Part shown: in pieces, positions 56,810 through 64,000 of the stretch
How positions within the stretch are numbered: the stretch's first letter is position 1
Layout of the letters: each line of letters begins with the position of its first letter
Source of the DNA: Pseudorhodoferax sp. Leaf265
Lineage (GTDB): Bacteria > Pseudomonadota > Gammaproteobacteria > Burkholderiales > Burkholderiaceae_C
Reading direction: 5' to 3'
Assembly (NCBI RefSeq): GCF_001422365.1
Contig: NZ_LMMT01000003.1
Location: forward strand, 62,761-126,760
Length of the DNA stretch: 64,000 nucleotides
Program-made: the position numbers and the translations under genes
Notes under the pieces: generated by a model
What the model was told of the DNA's origin: nothing
The model's input: the letters and a program-made list of their open reading frames with translations, nothing else
Databases searched by the model: none

Positions 56810-59530
56810 ATGTCAGCCCAACCCCAGAACCCGTCTGGCGCCGCCAACGACCCCCAGGACACCGACCGCCAGGAGACACGCGAGTGGATGGACGCGCTGT
56901 CCGCCGTCATCGCCAGCGACGGTCCCGGACGTGCCCATTACCTGCTTGAGCAACTGCTGGAACACGCGCGCCAGAACACGGTGGACATGCCGTTCTCGGC
57001 CAACACCGGCTACGTGAACACCATCGAGCCCGGCGAAGAGGCCCGCAGCCCGGGCAATCTGGAGATCGAACAGCGCCTGCGCGCCTACATGCGCTGGAAC
57101 GCCATGGCCATGGTGGTCAAGGCCAACCGCCACCATCCGGCCGAAGGCGGTGACCTGGGGGGGCACATCGGCTCCTTCGCCTCGCTGGCCAGCATGTTCG
57201 GCGCCGGCTTCAACCACTTCTGGCATGCCGAGAGCGAAAAGCACGGCGGCGATTGCATCTACATCCAGGGCCACGTCTCGCCAGGCGTCTATGCGCGCGC
57301 CTACCTGGAGGGCCGGCTGACCGAAGACCAACTGCTCAACTTCCGCCAGGAAGTGGACGGCAAGGGCCTGTCGAGCTACCCGCACCCCAAGCTCATGCCC
57401 GAGTTCTGGCAGTTCCCCACCGTGTCCATGGGCCTGGGCCCGCTGATGGCGATCTACCAGGCGCGCTTCCTGAAGTACCTGCATGCCCGCGGCATCGCCG
57501 ACACCGCCAACCGCAAGGTCTGGGTGTTCTGCGGCGACGGCGAGATGGACGAGGTCGAATCGCTGGGCGCGATCGGCCTGGCCGCCCGTGAGAATCTGGA
57601 CAACCTGATCTTCGTCATCAACTGCAACCTGCAGCGCCTGGACGGCCCGGTGCGCGGCAACGGCAAGATCATCCAGGAGCTCGAGGGCGAGTTCCGCGGC
57701 TCGGGCTGGAACGTCGTCAAGCTGATCTGGGGCAAGGGCTGGGACGCACTCTTGGCCAAGGACCATGACGGCGCGCTGCGCGAGCTCATGATGAAGACCA
57801 ACGACGGCGACTACCAGGCCATGAAGGCCAACGACGGTGCCTACGTGCGCAAGCACTTCTTCGGCCGTGACCCGCGCACGGCCAAGATGGTCGAGAACAT
57901 GACGGACGACGAGATCTGGAACCTGCAGCGTGGTGGCCACGACTCGCAGAAGGTCTACGCCGCCTTCCACGCCGCGCAGAACCACAGCGGCCAGCCCACC
58001 GTGCTGCTGGTGAAGACCGTCAAGGGCTTCGGCATGGGCAAGATCGGCGAGGGCAAGAACACTGTCCACCAGACCAAGAAGCTCAGCGACGAGGACATCA
58101 AGTCCTTCCGCGACCGCTTCAACATCCCGATCCCGGACAGCCAGATCGCCGAACTGCCGTTCTACAAGCCGGCTGACGACACGCCGGAGATGAAGTACCT
58201 GCACGAGCGCCGCAAGGCCCTGGGCGGCTACCTGCCGCACCGCCGCACCAAGGCCGACGAGAGCTTCACCGTGCCGGCGCTGGAGACCTTCAAGTCGGTC
58301 ATCGAGCCCACGGCCGAAGGCCGCGAGATCTCGACCACGCAGGCCTATGTGCGCTTCCTGACGCAGCTGCTGCGCGACCAGGCGCTGGGGCCGCGCGTGG
58401 TGCCCATCCTCGTGGACGAGGCCCGCACCTTCGGCATGGAAGGCCTGTTCCGCCAGGTCGGCATCTACAACCCGCACGGTCAGCAGTACACCCCGGTCGA
58501 CAAGGACCAGGTCATGTACTACAAGGAAGACAAGGCCGGCCAGATCCTGCAGGAAGGCATCAACGAAGCCGGCGGCATGGCCAGCTGGATCGCTGCCGCC
58601 ACGAGCTACAGCACCAGCAACCGCATCATGGTGCCGTTCTACGTGTACTACTCGATGTTCGGCTTCCAGCGCATCGGCGACCTGGCCTGGGCGGCCGGCG
58701 ACATGCAGGCGCGCGGGTTCCTGCTGGGCGGCACCTCGGGCCGCACCACGCTGAACGGCGAAGGCCTGCAGCACGAAGACGGCCACAGCCACATCCTGGC
58801 CGGCACCATCCCGAACTGCGTGAGCTACGACCCGACCTTCGCGCACGAAGTCGGCGTGATCCTGCACCATGGCCTCAAGCGCATGGTCGAGCGCCAGGAC
58901 AACGTCTACTACTACATCACGCTGCTCAACGAGAACTACCCCATGCCCGGCCTGCAGCCCGGCACGGAAGAGCAGATCATCAAGGGCATGTACCTGGCCA
59001 AGCAGGCGCCTGCGCTGGCAGCCGGTGCGCCCACCGTGCAACTGCTGGGCAGCGGCACCATCCTGCGCGAATCCTTCTTCGCCCAGGAACTGCTCGAGAA
59101 GGACTGGGGCGTTGCCGCCGGTGTCTGGAGCTGCCCGAGCTTCAACGAGCTGGGCCGCGACGGCCAGGACGCCGAGCGCTGGAACCTGCTGCACCCGACC
59201 GAAACGCCGCGCCAGAGCTTCGTGGCGCAGCAGCTGTCGGGCTCGGTGGGCCCGGTGGTTGCCTCGACCGACTACATGAAGTCGTATGCCGAGCAGATCC
59301 GCCCGTTCGTGCCGCCCGGACGCAACTACAAGGTGCTGGGCACCGACGGCTTCGGCCGCAGCGACTTCCGCAGCAAGCTGCGCGAGCACTTCGAGATCAA
59401 CCGCCACTACATCGTCGTGGCCGCGCTGAAGGCCTTGAGCGAAGATGGCACCGTGCCGGTCGCCAAGGTGGCAGAAGCGATCGCCAAGTACGGCATCAAG
59501 ACCGACAAGGTCAACCCGCTGTACGCCTGA
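56810..59530 (+). CDS. aceE: Pyruvate dehydrogenase E1 component, homodimeric
   Basis: AceE decarboxylates pyruvate with thiamine diphosphate and acetylates the lipoyl groups of AceF. At 906 residues it is the single-chain E1 type. The thiamine motif is [20 protein letters not shown] followed by [37 protein letters not shown] and the C-terminal [20 protein letters not shown] are further family blocks. GAGGAG precedes ATG 56810. It is the first gene of aceE-aceF-(proteasome homologue)-lpdA. The divergent sensor kinase gene starts 201 nt upstream. Confidence 0.97.
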   Translation: MSAQPQNPSGAANDPQDTDRQETREWMDALSAVIASDGPGRAHYLLEQLLEHARQNTVDMPFSANTGYVNTIEPGEEARSPGNLEIEQRLRAYMRWNAMAMVVKANRHHPAEGGDLGGHIGSFASLASMFGAGFNHFWHAESEKHGGDCIYIQGHVSPGVYARAYLEGRLTEDQLLNFRQEVDGKGLSSYPHPKLMPEFWQFPTVSMGLGPLMAIYQARFLKYLHARGIADTANRKVWVFCGDGEMDEVESLGAIGLAARENLDNLIFVINCNLQRLDGPVRGNGKIIQELEGEFRGSGWNVVKLIWGKGWDALLAKDHDGALRELMMKTNDGDYQAMKANDGAYVRKHFFGRDPRTAKMVENMTDDEIWNLQRGGHDSQKVYAAFHAAQNHSGQPTVLLVKTVKGFGMGKIGEGKNTVHQTKKLSDEDIKSFRDRFNIPIPDSQIAELPFYKPADDTPEMKYLHERRKALGGYLPHRRTKADESFTVPALETFKSVIEPTAEGREISTTQAYVRFLTQLLRDQALGPRVVPILVDEARTFGMEGLFRQVGIYNPHGQQYTPVDKDQVMYYKEDKAGQILQEGINEAGGMASWIAAATSYSTSNRIMVPFYVYYSMFGFQRIGDLAWAAGDMQARGFLLGGTSGRTTLNGEGLQHEDGHSHILAGTIPNCVSYDPTFAHEVGVILHHGLKRMVERQDNVYYYITLLNENYPMPGLQPGTEEQIIKGMYLAKQAPALAAGAPTVQLLGSGTILRESFFAQELLEKDWGVAAGVWSCPSFNELGRDGQDAERWNLLHPTETPRQSFVAQQLSGSVGPVVASTDYMKSYAEQIRPFVPPGRNYKVLGTDGFGRSDFRSKLREHFEINRHYIVVAALKALSEDGTVPVAKVAEAIAKYGIKTDKVNPLYA

Positions 59531-59559
59531 TTCCACAACACACGAGCGAGACGAACAAC

Positions 59560-61221
59560 ATGGCATTGGTGGAAGTGCAAGTCCCCGACATCGGGGATTT
59601 CGATGAAGTGAGCGTGATCGAGGTCATGGTCAAGCCGGGCGACACGGTCAAGGCCGAGCAGTCTCTGATCACGGTCGAATCGGACAAGGCCTCGATGGAG
59701 ATCCCGTCCAGCGCCGCCGGCGTGGTCAAGGAGATCAAGGTCGCCGTGGGCGACAAGGTCAAGCAGGGCTCGCTGGTGCTGGTGCTGGAAGGCGCTGGCG
59801 AGGCGGCCGCCCCGGCAGCTGCAGCACCTGCGCCTGCTGCCGCACCTGCGCCCGCTGCTGCGGCGCCGGCTGCCGCGCCGCAGGCCCCTGCGCAAGGCGG
59901 CGGCACGGTCGAGATCCGCGTGCCCGACATCGGCGACTTCAAGGACGTGGCCGTCATCGAGATCATGGTCAAGCCAGGCGACAGCATCAAACTCGAGCAA
60001 TCGCTGATCACGGTGGAGAGCGACAAGGCCTCGATGGAGATCCCGTCGTCCGCGGCCGGCGTGCTCAAGGAGCTCAAGGTCAAGGTCGGCGACACCGTGA
60101 ACATCGGTGACCTGCTGGGCACGGTGGAATCCGCTGGTGCTCCGGTTGCTGCCAGCCCCGCGCCGGCGGCTGCCGCCGCCGCACCTACCGCCGCCAAGAG
60201 CGAGGCGGCCGCGCCGGCCCCCGCTGCTGCACCTGCTGCGGCCGCTGCACCCGCTGCCGCGCACAACCCGACCGTCGCGCCCACCGGCGCGCTGCCGCAT
60301 GCCTCACCCTCGGTGCGCAAGTTCGCCCGTGAGCTGGGCGTGCCGCTGGCCGAGGTCAAGGGCTCGGGCCCCAAGGGCCGCATCACGCAGGACGACGTGC
60401 AGGGCTTCACCAGGTCGGTGATGAGCGGTGCCGTGCAGACCAAGGCCCAGGCCGCCAAGGCCCCGGCTGGCGGTGGCGGCGGTGCCGGCCTGGATCTGCT
60501 GCCCTGGCCCAAGGTCGACTTCGCCAAGTTCGGCCCCGTCGAGCGCAAGGACCTGTCGCGCATCAAGAAGATCTCGGGCGCGAACCTGCACCGCAACTGG
60601 GTGATGATCCCGCACGTCACCAACAACGACGACGCCGACATCACCGAGCTGGAAGCCTTCCGCGTCTCCACCAACAAAGAGAATGAGAAGTCCGGCATCA
60701 AGGTGACCATGCTGGCCTTCGTGATCAAGGCGGTGGTCGCGGCGCTCAAGAAGTACCCCGAGTTCAACGCCAGCCTGGACGGCGACGCGCTGGTCTACAA
60801 GAAGTACTTCCACATCGGCTTCGCGGCCGACACGCCGAACGGCCTGGTCGTTCCCGTGCTGCGCGACGCCGACAAGAAGGGCGTCATGCAGATCAGCCAG
60901 GAGATGGGCGAACTCGCCAAGAAGGCGCGCGACGGCAAGATGGGCCCGGCCGACATGACCGGCGGCTGCTTCTCGATCAGCTCCCTGGGCGGCATCGGCG
61001 GCACGCACTTCACGCCCATCGTGAACGCGCCCGAGGTGGCGATCCTCGGCCTGTCCAAGAGCGCGATGAAGCCGGTCTGGGACGGCAAGCAGTTCGTGCC
61101 GCGCCTGACGCTGCCGCTGTCGCTGTCCTATGACCACCGCGTCATCGACGGTGCCGCGGCCGCGCGTTTCAACGCGTACCTGGGCCAGGTGCTCGCGGAC
61201 TTCCGCCGCATCATTCTTTGA
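59560..61221 (+). CDS. aceF: Pyruvate dehydrogenase E2, dihydrolipoyl acetyltransferase
   Basis: AceF moves the acetyl group from lipoyl-lysine to coenzyme A and forms the core of the complex. The 553-residue protein has two lipoyl domains with lipoylation sites Lys43 and Lys156 (both [11 protein letters not shown]), joined by Ala/Pro linkers. A peripheral subunit-binding domain follows ([20 protein letters not shown], about residues 247-266), then a catalytic domain with the active-site [15 protein letters not shown]. The two lipoyl domains are close copies of each other and of the N-terminal domain of LpdA. The proteasome-like gene begins 13 nt downstream. Confidence 0.97.
   Translation: MALVEVQVPDIGDFDEVSVIEVMVKPGDTVKAEQSLITVESDKASMEIPSSAAGVVKEIKVAVGDKVKQGSLVLVLEGAGEAAAPAAAAPAPAAAPAPAAAAPAAAPQAPAQGGGTVEIRVPDIGDFKDVAVIEIMVKPGDSIKLEQSLITVESDKASMEIPSSAAGVLKELKVKVGDTVNIGDLLGTVESAGAPVAASPAPAAAAAAPTAAKSEAAAPAPAAAPAAAAAPAAAHNPTVAPTGALPHASPSVRKFARELGVPLAEVKGSGPKGRITQDDVQGFTRSVMSGAVQTKAQAAKAPAGGGGGAGLDLLPWPKVDFAKFGPVERKDLSRIKKISGANLHRNWVMIPHVTNNDDADITELEAFRVSTNKENEKSGIKVTMLAFVIKAVVAALKKYPEFNASLDGDALVYKKYFHIGFAADTPNGLVVPVLRDADKKGVMQISQEMGELAKKARDGKMGPADMTGGCFSISSLGGIGGTHFTPIVNAPEVAILGLSKSAMKPVWDGKQFVPRLTLPLSLSYDHRVIDGAAAARFNAYLGQVLADFRRIIL
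60001..60041 (+). repeat. 41-nt exact repeat shared by aceF and lpdA lipoyl domains
   Basis: Bases 60001-60041 (second lipoyl domain of aceF) and 61958-61998 (lipoyl domain of lpdA) are identical over 41 nt, spanning the codons around the lipoylated lysine. The first aceF lipoyl domain (about 59670-59710) is a close but not identical third copy. Identity at synonymous sites suggests gene conversion or a recent domain transfer within the operon. Confidence 0.85.
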
Positions 61222-61234
61222 AGCGCCGGCAGGC

Positions 61235-61831
61235 ATGACGACCGTCGTTGTCGCGAAGAAGGCGGGTCAGGTCGCGATCGCGGCCGACACGCTGGTCACC
61301 TTCGGTGACACGCGCCTGACGCACCGCTTCGAGGACAACAGCAAGATCTTCCAGCTCGACACGCCAGCCGGGCCCACCTACGTGGGCATGGCCGGCACCG
61401 TGGCGCACTTCCCCGTGCTGCGCAAGGCCCTGGCGGGCCTGCCGCGCGAGGAGTTGCGGCTGTCGAGCAAGGACGAGGTGTTCGAGACCTTCACGCGGCT
61501 GCACCCGGTCCTCAAGGAGAAGTTCTTCCTGCAGACCAAGGAAGACGACGGCGACCCGTACGAGTCCAGCCAGTTCAGTGTGCTGCTGGCCAACGCCAGT
61601 GGCATCTACGGGCTGTACAGCTACCGCGAGGTGTTCGAGTTCAAGGAGTTCTGGGGCATCGGTTCGGGCCGCAGCTTCGCGCTCGGGGCCATGCATGCGG
61701 CGTCCACGCACACCAAGACGGCACGTGAGCTCGCGCTGATCGGTGTGCAGACCGGCTGCGAATTCGACAAGAACTCGGCCGGTCCGGTCGAGGTCTTCAC
61801 GGTCAAGATGAAGAAATCAGCCGCCGCCTGA
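61235..61831 (+). CDS. Proteasome-like threonine peptidase (BPH/HslV-like)
   Basis: This 198-residue protein has the N-terminal nucleophile fold of HslV and 20S proteasome beta subunits. After removal of Met1, the free Thr2 would be the nucleophile (TTVVVAKKAGQVAIAADT). Asp18 fits the proteasome Asp17, and Lys37 in EDNSKIFQL aligns with the catalytic Lys33 of beta subunits. The GMAGTVAH loop and GIGSGRSFALGAMHAA with Ser144 complete the site. It is not HslV itself: it is longer, and no hslU is adjacent. The best match is the BPH family (betaproteobacterial proteasome homologue). It lies between aceF and lpdA with 13- and 24-nt gaps. Role and partner are unknown. Confidence 0.82.
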   Translation: MTTVVVAKKAGQVAIAADTLVTFGDTRLTHRFEDNSKIFQLDTPAGPTYVGMAGTVAHFPVLRKALAGLPREELRLSSKDEVFETFTRLHPVLKEKFFLQTKEDDGDPYESSQFSVLLANASGIYGLYSYREVFEFKEFWGIGSGRSFALGAMHAASTHTKTARELALIGVQTGCEFDKNSAGPVEVFTVKMKKSAAA

Positions 61832-61855
61832 GCGCGCGGCATTGGAGAGAGATTC

Positions 61856-63661
61856 ATGGCAAGCATCGACATCAAGGTTCCGGACATCGGCGACTTCAGC
61901 GAGGTCGCCGTCATCGAACTGCTGGTCAAGGTGGGCGACACCATCAAGCCCGAGCAGTCGCTGATCACGGTGGAGAGCGACAAGGCCTCGATGGAGATTC
62001 CGTCCAGCCACGGTGGCAAGGTCACCGCGCTCAAGGTGGCCGTGGGCGACAAGGTCGCCGAAGGCTCGGTCGTGCTGACGCTGGAAGCCGAAGGCGAAGC
62101 CACTGCTGCCGCACCCGCGCCGGCACCTGCTGCTGCACCGGCGGCCCCGGCCGCCGCACCGACGCCTGCCCCGCAAGCTGCCGGCAGCTACGGCGGCGGC
62201 GTCGACCTGGAGTGCGACACGCTGGTCCTGGGCGCCGGCCCCGGCGGCTACTCAGCCGCCTTCCGCAGCGCCGACCTCGGCATGAAGACCGTGCTCGTGG
62301 AGCGCTACGCGACGCTGGGCGGTGTCTGCCTGAACGTGGGCTGCATCCCGTCCAAGGCGCTGCTGCACGTGGCCGCCGTGATGGACGAGGTCAAGCACTT
62401 CGCCGATCTGGGCATCGACTACGGCGCCCCCAAGGTCGACCGCGCCAAGCTGCTCGCGCACAAGAACAAGGTGGTCGGCAAGCTGACGGGTGGCCTCACG
62501 GCCATGGCCAAGATGCGCAAGGTGACCACCGTGCGTGGCGTCGGCAGCTTCATCGACCCGCACCACCTGGAAGTGCAGGAGACCTCCGGCAGCGGCCAGG
62601 AGCTCTCGGGCAAGAAGCAGGTCATCAGGTTCCGCCACTGCATCATCGCGGCCGGCTCGCAGGCCGTGCACCTGCCGTTCATGCCCAAGGGCGATCCGCG
62701 CGTGGTCGACTCCACCGGCGCGCTGGACCTGGCGACCGATCCCAAGCGCATGCTGATCCTGGGCGGCGGCATCATCGGCCTGGAGATGGGCACGGTCTAC
62801 TCCACGCTGGGCGCGCGCCTGGACGTGGTGGAAATGCTGGACGGCCTCATGCAGGGCGCCGACCGCGACCTCGTCAAGGTCTGGCAGAAGATGAACGCGC
62901 CGCGCTTCGACAACATCATGACCTCCACCAAGACCGTGGGCGCCGAGGCGACCAAGGAGGGCATCAAGGTCATGTTCGAAGGCGCCAACGCACCCAAGGA
63001 GCCGCAGGTCTACGACCTCGTGCTGCAGGCCGTGGGCCGCACGCCCAACGGCAAGAAGATCGGCGCCGAGAAGGCTGGCGTCGCGGTGAGCGATCGCGGC
63101 TTCATCCCGGTCGACATCCAGATGCGCACCAACGTGCCGCACATCTTCGCGATCGGCGACATCGTGGGGCAGCCCATGCTGGCACACAAGGCCGTGCACG
63201 AGGCGCATGTGGCGGCCGAGGTCATCGCCGGCGAGCAAAAGGGCGACAAGGAACTGCTGAGCGCGGCCTTCAACGCCCGCGTGATCCCCAGCGTGGCCTA
63301 CACCGACCCCGAGGTCGCCTGGGTCGGCCTGACCGAGGACCAGGCCAAGGCCGAGGGCATCAAGGTCAAGAAGGGCCATTTCCCGTGGACGGCCTCGGGC
63401 CGGGCGATTGCCAACACGCGCGACGAAGGCTTTACCAAGTTGCTGTTCGACGCCGAGACGCACCGCATCCTGGGTGGCGGCATCGTCGGCACGCACGCGG
63501 GCGACATGGTTGGCGAGATTGCGCTGGCCATCGAGATGGGCGCCGACGAAATCGACATCGGCAAGACCATCCATCCGCACCCCACGCTGGGCGAGAGCAT
63601 CGGCATGGCGGCCGAGGTGGCGCACGGCACCTGCACGGACCTGCCGCCGGTCAGGAAGTGA
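61856..63661 (+). CDS. lpdA: Dihydrolipoyl dehydrogenase with N-terminal lipoyl domain
   Basis: This is the E3 component, reoxidising dihydrolipoyl groups with FAD and NAD. The 601-residue protein has an N-terminal lipoyl domain (Lys43 in [11 protein letters not shown]) joined by an Ala/Pro linker (about residues 82-112) to the flavoprotein. The redox disulfide is Cys158-Cys163 in [17 protein letters not shown]; the NAD site is [14 protein letters not shown]; the C-terminal His-Glu pair is in [16 protein letters not shown] lipoylated E3 is known in some betaproteobacteria and Neisseria. It is the last gene of the pyruvate dehydrogenase operon and is followed by a clear terminator. Confidence 0.96.
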   Translation: MASIDIKVPDIGDFSEVAVIELLVKVGDTIKPEQSLITVESDKASMEIPSSHGGKVTALKVAVGDKVAEGSVVLTLEAEGEATAAAPAPAPAAAPAAPAAAPTPAPQAAGSYGGGVDLECDTLVLGAGPGGYSAAFRSADLGMKTVLVERYATLGGVCLNVGCIPSKALLHVAAVMDEVKHFADLGIDYGAPKVDRAKLLAHKNKVVGKLTGGLTAMAKMRKVTTVRGVGSFIDPHHLEVQETSGSGQELSGKKQVIRFRHCIIAAGSQAVHLPFMPKGDPRVVDSTGALDLATDPKRMLILGGGIIGLEMGTVYSTLGARLDVVEMLDGLMQGADRDLVKVWQKMNAPRFDNIMTSTKTVGAEATKEGIKVMFEGANAPKEPQVYDLVLQAVGRTPNGKKIGAEKAGVAVSDRGFIPVDIQMRTNVPHIFAIGDIVGQPMLAHKAVHEAHVAAEVIAGEQKGDKELLSAAFNARVIPSVAYTDPEVAWVGLTEDQAKAEGIKVKKGHFPWTASGRAIANTRDEGFTKLLFDAETHRILGGGIVGTHAGDMVGEIALAIEMGADEIDIGKTIHPHPTLGESIGMAAEVAHGTCTDLPPVRK

Positions 63662-63682
63662 CGCGTTCGCGCGCATGTGCGA

Positions 63683-63706
63683 GGGCCGCCACGTGCGGCC
63701 CCTTTT
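63683..63706 (+). terminator. Intrinsic terminator of the pyruvate dehydrogenase operon
   Basis: GGGCCGC and GCGGCCC form a perfect 7-bp stem with a 5-nt loop, followed by CTTTT, 21 nt after the lpdA stop. It also lies just past the stop of the convergent DUF1439 gene. Confidence 0.8.
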
Positions 63707-63713
63707 CATGCGG

Positions 63714-64000
63714 TCATTCCAGCTGGATCTTGATGCCCTCGTCCAGCACCGTGATCGCGCCGACCTCGTAGGTTTTCAGGCCCACGGTCATCTCTTCCCT
63801 GGTGAAGCTGCGCAGCACATGGTCGTGCAGCAACTCCTGCGCGACCACGGCGGCGATGCGGCGCAGCCGCTCGGCATCGCCGCCGGCCAGGCCCTGCAAT
63901 TCCAGGTGCTCCACGCTGGGCCGGTCCAGCCGCAATGCGCGCGCGGCGGCGTCCCAGCGCAGCGCGCTGCTCAGGGCCACGGTGCCGCCGACCTGGCCGC
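63714..64000 (-). CDS. DUF1439 family protein (C-terminal part)
   Basis: The last 94 codons of a gene that continues beyond the window edge. The visible sequence (GTVALSSALRWDAAARAL, then VGAITVLDEGIKIQLE at the C-terminus) resembles DUF1439 proteins, small periplasmic lipoproteins with a lipid-binding-like fold such as E. coli YceB. The N-terminus with the expected lipoprotein signal is outside the window. An internal GTG at 63980 is not the true start, because the open frame and family similarity continue upstream. It is convergent with lpdA. Confidence 0.75.
   Translation of the reverse strand, partial: GQVGGTVALSSALRWDAAARALRLDRPSVEHLELQGLAGGDAERLRRIAAVVAQELLHDHVLRSFTREEMTVGLKTYEVGAITVLDEGIKIQLE

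Noticed and set aside
56813-59566. A 917-codon minus-strand frame opposite aceE
   Set aside because: Antisense shadow of aceE with no family motif.
59800-60290. Ala/Pro codon repeats in aceF resembling short tandem repeats
   Set aside because: These are ordinary flexible linkers between lipoyl and binding domains, not a CRISPR or satellite array.
61235-61831. Assignment of the Ntn-hydrolase gene as hslV
   Set aside because: Insertions relative to HslV, no hslU neighbour, and catalytic Lys spacing closer to proteasome beta/BPH proteins.

Overview
The window is a 64 kb stretch of GC-rich bacterial chromosome with dense coding, short intergenic gaps, many 1-8 nt gene overlaps and occasional GTG/TTG starts. 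Gene content and order point to a betaproteobacterium of the order Burkholderiales, most likely family Comamonadaceae. The markers are nuoIJKLMN followed by a DUF2818 gene, a three-lipoyl pyruvate dehydrogenase operon carrying a proteasome-like (BPH-type) gene, and a gluconate TRAP locus. The genus is not decided from sequence alone. I see no rRNA, tRNA, CRISPR array, insertion sequence, phage gene or replication origin. No gap between genes exceeds about 210 bases.

Layout. 1-7600 (+): end of the complex I operon, then DUF2818, a NUDIX hydrolase and a DUF1178 zinc-ribbon protein. 7665-10903 (-): glutamate dehydrogenase and an MsbA-like ABC exporter. 10994-15924 (+): MarR regulator and a tripartite NodT/EmrA/EmrB efflux pump, divergent from the ABC exporter across a palindrome-rich promoter region. 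16132-21936 (+): branched-chain amino acid type (Liv) ABC importer with two tandem substrate-binding proteins and a LivF whose Walker A lysine is arginine. 21947-27791 (-): secreted lipocalin-like protein, SH3 protein, DAHP synthase, Cache chemoreceptor and a GntR-like LacI repressor. 27966-33188 (+): gluconokinase, TRAP transporter DctQMP and an alpha/beta-hydrolase lipoprotein, with two LacI-type operators in the divergent region.

33232-38453: argH (-), LytS/LytTR two-component pair (+) and a second chemoreceptor (+) ending in a CheR-docking pentapeptide. 38473-41144 (-): recJ and an upstream partner of unknown function. 41205-43158 (+): lolC-lolD. 43155-47901: GST (-), N-formylglutamate amidohydrolase and FAD oxidoreductase (+), an unrecognised small protein and an MFS exporter (-). 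47901-53362: pyrD (-), rpiA (+), DUF4124-glutaredoxin protein, oligopeptidase A and folD (-). 53427-56608 (-): PAS histidine kinase and FixJ/LuxR-type regulator, divergent from 56810-63661 (+): aceE, aceF, a proteasome-like peptidase and lpdA. The window closes with the C-terminal part of a DUF1439 protein (-).

Most of the window is core metabolism: respiration, pyruvate oxidation, arginine, pyrimidine, folate and aromatic biosynthesis. Uptake and efflux modules sit between these blocks, each next to its own regulator. The parts most worth a second look are the threonine-peptidase gene inside the pyruvate dehydrogenase operon, the two-component system facing it, the arginine-for-lysine Walker A in LivF, the duplicated binding proteins with long identical DNA tracts, and the operator abutting the gluconokinase start codon.
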